5,808 bases of DNA from Thermohalobaculum sp964475765. GTDB lineage: Bacteria > Pseudomonadota > Alphaproteobacteria > Rhodobacterales > Rhodobacteraceae. The position numbers and the translations under genes were made by a program. Every line of letters starts with the position of its first letter. Position 1 is the stretch's first letter. Location of the stretch: contig CAYYZH010000246.1 of assembly GCA_964475765.1 (NCBI GenBank), positions 1 through 5,808 on the forward strand. The letters run 5' to 3'. This document shows positions 1 to 5,308 of the stretch, piece after piece. The notes below the pieces were generated by a model, which was not told the DNA's origin, ran no database searches, and saw only the letters and a list, made by a program, of their open reading frames with translations.

Positions 1-1
1 C

Positions 2-367
2 ACCCATGACTTTGACGAGGCGCTGCGTCTCGCCGACCGCATCGCCATCATGTATGAGGGCGGCATCGAGCAATGCGATACTCCGGATCAGATCGTGCTG
101 AACCCGGCCACGGAATATGTTGCCAAGTTCACCCGCGAGATCGCTAAGGCCCGCGTCGTGCATGCGAGCGCGCTGGCAGAGCCGATCAACGGGGCCGCCC
201 CGAGCGGTGAGCCTGTGGCGGCGGGGGCCACCATCGCGGAGCTTGGTCGCCGACTGATCGCGGAAACCGCCGACACGCTGCCAGTGGCGGGCAAAGACGG
301 CGCGCTCATCGGTGCGCTGCCGCGGGTCAAGGCACTGGAGCTGCTGTTCGCGGATGGGAGCGGCTGA
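2..367 (+). CDS. tmoV: ABC transporter ATP-binding subunit, ProV/TmoV type (partial, C-terminal part)
   Basis: Only the last 121 residues are present; the Walker A, signature and Walker B motifs lie off the left edge. The visible frame opens with THDFDEALRLADRIAIM, the switch (H-loop) histidine segment of ABC importer ATPases. The following residues (EGGIEQCDTPDQIVLNPATEYV and on through KFTREIAKARVV) are typical of the glycine-betaine/proline ATPase ProV/OpuAA. The last ~45 residues (about positions 227-355) read like one CBS-type motif, with TLPVAGKDGALIGALPRVKAL resembling its strand-strand-helix core; ProV normally carries two CBS domains here. The protein would energise uptake from the cytoplasmic face of the inner membrane. 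Its stop codon overlaps the next start (TGATG), so it is cotranscribed with the permease. The TMAO-specific name tmoV is inferred from the tdm gene downstream; a betaine or choline system cannot be excluded from this fragment. Confidence 0.85.
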   Translation, partial: THDFDEALRLADRIAIMYEGGIEQCDTPDQIVLNPATEYVAKFTREIAKARVVHASALAEPINGAAPSGEPVAAGATIAELGRRLIAETADTLPVAGKDGALIGALPRVKALELLFADGSG

Positions 368-2406
368 TGGCGGTGACCGAGGCGAACGTTCCGCTATCTG
401 CTCCGGCGGTGTCGCAACGCCAGATCGGGCTTGGGCTGATCGTCTTCGCCGTGCTGATCGTCGCGCTGAAGCCAGTTCTGCCGATCTGGTTCACCACCGT
501 CCCCGAGACCTTCGATTTCAGCGGTATCGCGCCCGAAGGGGGCTGGCTCTTGCACCATATCGGGGGCGGGCCGGACGTTGTGCCGCTCAATGTACTGCTG
601 CCCAACCTTTTCAACGCGATCTTCGATTTCATCAAGGACGATCTCGGTCTGATCCATGTCACGCGCTGGTTTGCCGACGGCGTCCAGTGGCTGTTGGATG
701 TGACTGCAAACCTTCTCTATGGCAAGAGCCGCTGGCCCAAGATTGGCCCGATCCCGTGGACGGTGGTCGCGGTCTCGGCCTTCATGCTGGGCTATGCGCT
801 GCGCGGCTGGGGCCTCGCGATCTTGTCCGGTGGAGCCTTTGTCTGGCTCGCGCTGCTCGGCCAGTGGAAGATGGGCATGGAGACGCTGAGCGTGATTGTT
901 GTGGCGGCTCCGTTCGCGATCTTCGCGGGGCTCGTTCTTGGCACTCTGGCCTGGCGCTATGCGTTGGTAGAGCGGGTGTTGAACCCGTTCCTTAACCTCG
1001 CGCAGTCTCTGCCGCACTTTGCCTACATGATCCCGGTCGTGGTCTTTATCGGTGTGGGCCCCAAAGCGGGTGCGATTGCGACGATCATATTTTCGACCCC
1101 ACCCATGGTGCGCATGACCCTGCTGGGGCTACGCAAGGTGCCCCCGGAGGTGATCGAAAGCGGCCAGATGTGCGGGGCCTCCGCATGGCAGGTGTTGCGC
1201 TTTGCCCGGCTGCCGACCGCGCGCGCCGAGATCCTGGTCGGGGTCAATCAGGTCATAATGCAATGTCTTGCGATGGTGGTGCTGGCGAGCTTCATCGGTA
1301 TGCCGGGCCTTGGCGTGAAGTTGCTGCAACTGATGCAGGCGCTGAAGGTCGGGGGATCAATCGAGATCGGCATCACAATTGTGCTGATTGCGGTAATGCT
1401 GGATCGCTGTTCAAAGGCCTGGGTTGATGTGCAACCTACGCATTGGGAGCGGGGCACGCCATGGTGGGTGCGCAACAAGCTCCTCCTGGTTTGGATCGCG
1501 CTCGTGTGTGCCGCGTTGATTGCGGCGCAGATCTGGGATCAGGCGCATGAGATCAAGCGAAGCAATCGGATCAAAATCTCCAAGGATCTGGATATTGCCG
1601 TCGGTTGGGTGCTGGATCACATCTCGGGGGCAACGATTGCCTTCAAGGAATTCATGGTCGCGAATGTGCTGATCCCGATCCGCGAGGCGTTTCGGTATCT
1701 GCCCTATACGGCGGTTTTGACGCTGATGGCCGGGATCGGCTGGCTGATCGGCGGGCGGCGCTCGGCCCTGATATGTTTGGCCTACATCGCATTCATCGCC
1801 ATATCGGGATGGTGGGACCGGGCAATGATCACGGCCTATACGGTGACCGTGGCTGTGGCGATTGCAGTGGCGATTGGCCTACCGCTGGGCATTTGGGCCG
1901 CTGCCAGCGAGCGCCGATCGAAGGCGATGTTGCTGCTGCTTGATACGGCCCAGACTTTCCCGAGTTTTGTCTACATCATCCCGGTGATCATGTTGTTTCA
2001 GGTCTCGGACGTGGCCGTCATCGGCGCTGTGATTGTCTTTGGGCTGGTGCCGATGACACGTTACACCATCGAAGGATTGCGCGGTGTGCCGCCTGCGATG
2101 ATCGAGGCGGCGGATATGGGCGGGGCAACGGGTTGGCAGAAGCTTCTGACAGTCAAGCTGCCGCTCGCGCTGCCGACCATGATGGTGGGTCTGAACCAGA
2201 CTGTACTGTTCTCGCTGTTCATGGTGGTCATCGCGGCCTTTATCGGGACGATAGATCTTGGTCAGGAGATGCAGCGCGCCCTGTCGGCATCGGATTTTGG
2301 CAAGGGCATGGTGCTGGGTCTGTGTGTGGCATTCATGGGACTGATGGTGGATCATTTGCTGACGCGCTGGTCCGAGGACCGCAAACGCGCCCTGGGCTTG
2401 GCATGA
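367..2406 (+). CDS. tmoW: ABC transporter permease with two fused permease domains, probable TMAO transporter TmoW
   Basis: A 679-residue inner-membrane protein of the binding-protein-dependent permease family (glycine betaine/ProW type). It holds two homologous permease halves, about residues 174-350 and 490-670, offset by 316 residues. Each half has the cytoplasmic coupling (EAA) loop: ESGQMCGASAWQVLRFARLP at 264-283 and EAADMGGATGWQKLLTVKLP at 580-599. Each loop is preceded by GLRKVPP or GLRGVPP and by a helix with the related motifs SLPHFAYMIPV and TFPSFVYIIPV. Most ProW proteins have one such domain and dimerise; here one chain supplies both halves. Additional hydrophobic segments lie near residues 20-40, 135-165, 375-390 and 445-475. 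The start at 367 has GGGAG 6 nt upstream (356-360) and overlaps the ATPase stop by one base, indicating translational coupling. Double-domain architecture next to an ATPase and tdm fits TmoW; substrate specificity itself is inferred from context. Confidence 0.85.
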   Translation: MAVTEANVPLSAPAVSQRQIGLGLIVFAVLIVALKPVLPIWFTTVPETFDFSGIAPEGGWLLHHIGGGPDVVPLNVLLPNLFNAIFDFIKDDLGLIHVTRWFADGVQWLLDVTANLLYGKSRWPKIGPIPWTVVAVSAFMLGYALRGWGLAILSGGAFVWLALLGQWKMGMETLSVIVVAAPFAIFAGLVLGTLAWRYALVERVLNPFLNLAQSLPHFAYMIPVVVFIGVGPKAGAIATIIFSTPPMVRMTLLGLRKVPPEVIESGQMCGASAWQVLRFARLPTARAEILVGVNQVIMQCLAMVVLASFIGMPGLGVKLLQLMQALKVGGSIEIGITIVLIAVMLDRCSKAWVDVQPTHWERGTPWWVRNKLLLVWIALVCAALIAAQIWDQAHEIKRSNRIKISKDLDIAVGWVLDHISGATIAFKEFMVANVLIPIREAFRYLPYTAVLTLMAGIGWLIGGRRSALICLAYIAFIAISGWWDRAMITAYTVTVAVAIAVAIGLPLGIWAAASERRSKAMLLLLDTAQTFPSFVYIIPVIMLFQVSDVAVIGAVIVFGLVPMTRYTIEGLRGVPPAMIEAADMGGATGWQKLLTVKLPLALPTMMVGLNQTVLFSLFMVVIAAFIGTIDLGQEMQRALSASDFGKGMVLGLCVAFMGLMVDHLLTRWSEDRKRALGLA

Positions 2407-2453
2407 GGGCGATCTTGGCACCGCGTGCAGCAAGACGGCCAAAGGGGCGGCCA

Positions 2454-2469
2454 TGTCCCCGCGGGGACA
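2454..2469. repeat. Perfect 16-bp palindrome
   Basis: TGTCCCCGCGGGGACA is identical to its own reverse complement. It lies 48 nt after the tmoW stop and 93 nt before the tdm start. There is no T-tract on either side, so it is unlikely to be an intrinsic terminator. Its symmetry suits a dimeric DNA-binding protein, or a hairpin with stem GTCCC/GGGAC and loop CGCG in RNA. No specific regulator can be named. Confidence 0.6.
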
Positions 2470-2550
2470 ACTCGGGCTTTGCCCTCGCCTGCCGGCTGCG
2501 CCGTCAGATGGCCGCCTCGGCGCTTGGCGCCAACGTTACCTTGGAGCGGG

Positions 2551-2555
2551 GGAGG
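2551..2555 (+). promoter_or_regulatory. tdm ribosome-binding site
   Basis: GGAGG stands 7 nt before the ATG at 2563, inside the G-rich run GGGGGAGG. This decides the start. The in-frame GTG at 2425 has no comparable site, and the ATG at 2572 would be 16 nt away, which is too far. Confidence 0.75.
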
Positions 2556-2562
2556 TGCGCGC

Positions 2563-4935
2563 ATGGGTGATATGTCGAGGTTCGAGCGCCCGACGGAACT
2601 GGGCGGCGTTCTGGTGCCCGGTCTGCCTTTGCTGCCCCATGGGGTCGAACGGCACCTGGTGCCGGGCGGCGGTTCACGTGCCGTCGAGATCCGGCGTGGC
2701 GACGAGATCACCGTTGTCGATCGGCAAGGATTGCAGCGTGCCGAGATTGTCTTCTTCCTGCCGGATGGGACGTCTGATGCGGCCATGCTCGGGGCCAAGG
2801 GAGGCACTGCGCCGGTTGGCCTGCAGCAAGCCCTGTCCTCCGGGGATGCATCGGCACTGCGGGTTCTCAAGGCGTTGGAGACGGCCAAATTTGATATCGG
2901 GCGGGCGGATGCGTCGCTGGCGTTTGCCGAGGGCTCTGCTGCGGGCGACAGCGCCGACTTCTGCGCCGAGTGTGACGGGCTTTTGATCGTGTGCGCCGCA
3001 GGTGGACCCATGGAGCCCGGGGGGCAGGATACCACCACCGAGCTTGCTCTTTATGTCCGTCGGGCCGAGCCCGGGCCAACGAAACCCGGCCACATCGAGC
3101 ACGATCCCCTGGCGGACCCCTTGCAGGATCTCAACATCCAACCGGGCGAGGCCAAGGCTTTCGAAGTTCGCAAAGGCGAGTTCATCCAGATCCTCGACGT
3201 GCAGGGGCGCGAGTGCTCGGACTTCCAGGCGCTCAGTCAGCGTGCTCTCGACCGCGGTGAGGAACGCGATATTGACCCCACGACCACGCGCTCCCTGATG
3301 GGCAGTCTCTATCCCGAGCCCGGTATCTTCTCAAAATACTGGTCCCAGGATCAGGAGCCTCTGGTCGAGATCATCCAGGATACGTGCGGGCGCCATGACA
3401 CGTTCGGGCTGGCTTGCACTGCCCGCTATTATGACGACCTTGGCTATCCCGGCCATGTCAACTGTACCGACAACATGAACCGTGACCTCGCCCGGTTCGA
3501 CGTGCGCCCGCGCGGCGGCTGGCCGGCGATCAACTTCTTCTTCAACACCATGTTGGACGATACGCATGCCCTGGGTATGGACGACCCGTGGAGCCGTCCC
3601 GGCGATTTCGTTCTCCTGCGGGCCCTCACGGATCTGGTGTGCGTTTCCACAGCGTGCCCGTGCGATGTCGATCCGGCAAACGGCTGGAACCCGACCGACA
3701 TTCAGGTCCGCACTTATGGCGCGACTGAAGACTTCAAACGATCGAAAGGCTTTCGCATGACCGCCGACAGCCCCGTCGAGCCGACGAAAGAGACCGGCTT
3801 TCACGCCTGCTTTGCCCGGCACACCCGCGATTTCGCCGAATACAACGGTTATTGGTTAGCCAACCAGTTTCCGAACCATGGGCCGATCGCCGAATACTGG
3901 GCTTGCCGCGAGAAGGCCGTGATCATGGATCTCTCGCCCTTGCGCAAATACGAGGTGACCGGCCCGGATGCCGAGGCGTTGCTGCAGATGTGCGTTACGC
4001 GCAACATGAAGAAGCTCTCGACAGGCCAGGTGGTCTACACCGCAGTCTGCCACGAACACGGCGGCATGATCGATGACGGCACGATCTATCGGCTGGGGGA
4101 GACGAACTTCCGTTGGGTCGGCGGCAACGACCTCTCCGGCATCCATATGCGCGAAGTGGCCGAGCGCGAGGGGATGCAAGCTTGGGTCCGCAACTCCACT
4201 GATCAGCTTTGCAACATCGCTGTTCAGGGGCCGCGTTCACGGGACATCCTGAAGGAAGTTATCTGGACCGCCCCGGCGCAGCCGACAGTGGAGGAGTTGG
4301 GATGGTTCCGGTTTGCCGTCGCACGCATCGGCGATTTCGATGGCGCTCCGCTGGTCGTAAGCCGTACGGGCTATACAGGCGAACTGGGCTACGAGATTTT
4401 CTGCCACCCCAAAGATGCCGAGGCAGTCTTCGATGCGGTATGGGAAGCAGGCCAACCGCACGGGCTCGTTCCCTTAGGCCTCTCGGCGCTAGACATGGTG
4501 CGCATCGAAGCTGGGCTGATCTTCGCGGGTTACGAGTTCTCGGATCAAACCGATCCGTTTGAGGCCGGCATCGGCTTTACCGTGCCGCTCAAGACGCAGA
4601 ACGATGATTTCATCGGGCGCAAGGCGATCGAGGAGCGCAAGGCACATCCCCACCGCAAACTGGTTGGCCTCGACATCGAAGGAGGTCTGGTCCCGGCCAA
4701 TGGCGATTGCGTGCGGCTCGGACGGGCACAGATCGGAGAAATTACGTCTGCCATGAAATCCCCGATGCTTGGCAAGGTCATTGCTTTAGCGCGCCTTGAC
4801 GTTATCCATGCAGACGAGGGCACTACGGTCGAAATCGGTCAACTTGATGGGCTGCAAAAGCGCATTCCCGCTACCGTCTGCCGCTTCCCCCACTTCGATC
4901 CGACCAAGGAGCGGGTCAAGGGCAACTATGACTGA
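2563..4935 (+). CDS. tdm: Trimethylamine N-oxide demethylase (DUF1989-GcvT fusion)
   Basis: A 790-residue cytoplasmic enzyme expected to convert TMAO to dimethylamine plus formaldehyde and transfer the one-carbon unit to tetrahydrofolate. Residues ~190-386 form a DUF1989 domain; residues ~413-790 form a full GcvT-type folate-binding module, with HGGMIDDGTIY (499-509) and RTGYTGELGYEIF (601-613). DUF1989 fused to GcvT is the known Tdm architecture. The cysteines C285, C365 and C367 match, at a constant offset of 22, the zinc cysteines I recall for Methylocella silvestris Tdm (C263, C343, C345). D220, H298 and C301 are likewise conserved candidate metal or active-site residues. Residues ~33-165 resemble a degenerate second DUF1989 copy. 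The start is set by GGAGG at 2551. It follows the transporter genes on the same strand after a 156-nt gap, so import and breakdown are linked. A different methylated-amine demethylase of the same fold is the main alternative. Confidence 0.88.
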   Translation: MGDMSRFERPTELGGVLVPGLPLLPHGVERHLVPGGGSRAVEIRRGDEITVVDRQGLQRAEIVFFLPDGTSDAAMLGAKGGTAPVGLQQALSSGDASALRVLKALETAKFDIGRADASLAFAEGSAAGDSADFCAECDGLLIVCAAGGPMEPGGQDTTTELALYVRRAEPGPTKPGHIEHDPLADPLQDLNIQPGEAKAFEVRKGEFIQILDVQGRECSDFQALSQRALDRGEERDIDPTTTRSLMGSLYPEPGIFSKYWSQDQEPLVEIIQDTCGRHDTFGLACTARYYDDLGYPGHVNCTDNMNRDLARFDVRPRGGWPAINFFFNTMLDDTHALGMDDPWSRPGDFVLLRALTDLVCVSTACPCDVDPANGWNPTDIQVRTYGATEDFKRSKGFRMTADSPVEPTKETGFHACFARHTRDFAEYNGYWLANQFPNHGPIAEYWACREKAVIMDLSPLRKYEVTGPDAEALLQMCVTRNMKKLSTGQVVYTAVCHEHGGMIDDGTIYRLGETNFRWVGGNDLSGIHMREVAEREGMQAWVRNSTDQLCNIAVQGPRSRDILKEVIWTAPAQPTVEELGWFRFAVARIGDFDGAPLVVSRTGYTGELGYEIFCHPKDAEAVFDAVWEAGQPHGLVPLGLSALDMVRIEAGLIFAGYEFSDQTDPFEAGIGFTVPLKTQNDDFIGRKAIEERKAHPHRKLVGLDIEGGLVPANGDCVRLGRAQIGEITSAMKSPMLGKVIALARLDVIHADEGTTVEIGQLDGLQKRIPATVCRFPHFDPTKERVKGNYD

Positions 4936-4981
4936 TCACGCAATGTGGCCAGCCCCAAGCGCCCGCCCCTTTGCCCAATAG

Positions 4982-5010
4982 AAAAAGCCGCGCCCACCGG
5001 ACGCGGCCTT
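4982..5010 (-). terminator. Intrinsic terminator of rpmJ, possibly shared with tdm
   Basis: GCCGCG (4987-4992) pairs with CGCGGC (5002-5007) around a 9-nt loop that can add inner G-C pairs. Read on the minus strand, the hairpin is followed by TTTTTC, a good U-tract just past the rpmJ stop. On the plus strand the tail is only CTTTC, so it would be a weaker terminator for tdm, which ends 46 nt before the hairpin. Confidence 0.75.
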
Positions 5011-5029
5011 TCAAACAACAGCAAAGTGC

Positions 5030-5155
5030 TCAGCCCTGACGGGCCTTGAAGCGTTTCTGCGTCTTGTTGATCACATAGATGCGGCCCTTGCGGCGCACAA
5101 CACGGCAATCACGGTGCCGGTTCTTCAGCGATCTCAGCGAGTTTTTGACCTTCAT
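5030..5155 (-). CDS. rpmJ: 50S ribosomal protein L36, cysteine-poor form
   Basis: The minus strand encodes a 41-residue protein starting MKVKNSLRSLKNRHRDC and ending FKARQG, with the core VVRRKGRIYVINKTQKR. This matches the L36 of Alphaproteobacteria, a small basic protein of the large ribosomal subunit. It is the longer variant lacking the C-X2-C-X12-C-X4-H zinc ribbon of the 37-residue form; only C17 and H14 remain of likely metal-binding residues. The start has AAAGG (complement of 5164-5168) 8 nt upstream. It stands alone rather than in a ribosomal operon, converges on tdm, and ends at a hairpin terminator. Upstream on the same strand is an unrelated envelope-type gene, separated by 153 nt, so rpmJ probably has its own promoter in that gap. 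Confidence 0.95.
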   Translation of the reverse strand: MKVKNSLRSLKNRHRDCRVVRRKGRIYVINKTQKRFKARQG

Positions 5156-5186
5156 CGCTCTGACCTTTCACGTTCTCGTTTCGTTA

Positions 5187-5220
5187 CCGATCCGTTGCGC
5201 ATTGCGCAGCCAATGATCGG
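5187..5220. repeat. Nested inverted repeats in the rpmJ upstream region
   Basis: CCGATC (5187-5192) is mirrored by GATCGG (5215-5220). Between them is TGCGCATTGCGCA (5196-5208), itself a hyphenated palindrome. The structure starts 31 nt upstream of the rpmJ ATG, where a promoter or 5' leader would lie. It may be an operator or leader hairpin; no clear -35/-10 pair could be assigned. Confidence 0.4.
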
Positions 5221-5222
5221 CC

Positions 5223-5253
5223 AAAAATGACAGAGCCCGAGTCATCCCCGGGC
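5223..5253 (-). terminator. Possible weak terminator of the upstream minus-strand gene
   Basis: On the minus strand GCCCG (complement of 5249-5253) can pair with CGGGC (complement of 5235-5239). About 7 nt later comes a run of five T (complement of 5223-5227). The stem is short and the T-run is displaced, so this is an imperfect terminator at best. It lies 56 nt past the stop of the gene ending at 5309. A second hairpin, GCCTTG/CAAGGC (5273-5290), sits closer to that stop but lacks a T-tract. Confidence 0.3.
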
Positions 5254-5308
5254 AGAGAGCCGTTTCATACCCGCCTTGATGCGCCAAGGCAAGGGGCGCC
5301 CGCACCGC

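Larger units (their letters stand above)
2407..2562 (+). other. Structured 156-nt non-coding gap upstream of tdm (candidate leader RNA or dispersed repeat)
   Basis: No convincing gene is present. The gap is dense in inverted repeats. GGCGGCCAT (2446-2454) pairs perfectly with ATGGCCGCC (2508-2516) and can be extended to 2444/2518 with one G-U pair. Enclosed are the 16-bp palindrome at 2454-2469, a GGGC/GCCC hairpin (2474-2484), and a hairpin at 2489-2507 with stems CTG/CAG and CGGC/GCCG. Downstream follows GGCGC-TTG-GCGCC (2519-2531). Together they could form a multibranch RNA followed by a hairpin just before the tdm ribosome-binding site. No clear -35/-10 pair or T-tract was seen. It may be a regulatory leader, an operator region or an interspersed intergenic repeat; sequence alone does not decide. 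Confidence 0.45.

Noticed and set aside
312..995. Plus-strand frame of 227 codons overlapping the ATPase end and permease
   Set aside because: It is an Arg/Cys-rich out-of-frame reading of recognisable permease sequence.
1879..2454. Long open frame on the minus strand (191 codons)
   Set aside because: It is antisense to the second permease domain, is His/Gln/Arg-rich, and looks like no protein; GC-rich coding sequence commonly leaves such frames open.
2454..2469. Palindrome as terminator of the permease gene
   Set aside because: It is followed by AACTCGGG rather than a T-tract.
2444..2518. The branched fold as a tRNA
   Set aside because: There is no CCA-end context, T-loop (TTCGA) or D-loop consensus, and stem lengths do not fit a tRNA.
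2425..2562. In-frame GTG at 2425 that would add 46 residues to Tdm
   Set aside because: No ribosome-binding site precedes it, the extra residues are low-quality Arg/Pro/Gly-rich translation of the inverted-repeat region, and the ATG at 2563 has GGAGG at good spacing.
2407..2562. Glycine riboswitch ahead of the GcvT-like gene
   Set aside because: I could not find the conserved glycine-aptamer core in this gap, and the downstream gene is a TMAO demethylase rather than a glycine-cleavage operon gene.
2572..2574. Alternative Tdm start at the second ATG
   Set aside because: It lies 16 nt from the GGAGG, against 7 nt for the ATG at 2563.
2352..3038. Long open frame on the minus strand (228 codons)
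   Set aside because: It is antisense to the permease end and Tdm N-terminus, Ser/Pro/Arg-rich, with no recognisable domain.
2563..4935. Identity as DMSP demethylase DmdA or the glycine-cleavage T protein
   Set aside because: Both are about 365-375 residues without a DUF1989 part; this protein has an N-terminal ~400 residues including the DUF1989 cysteines.
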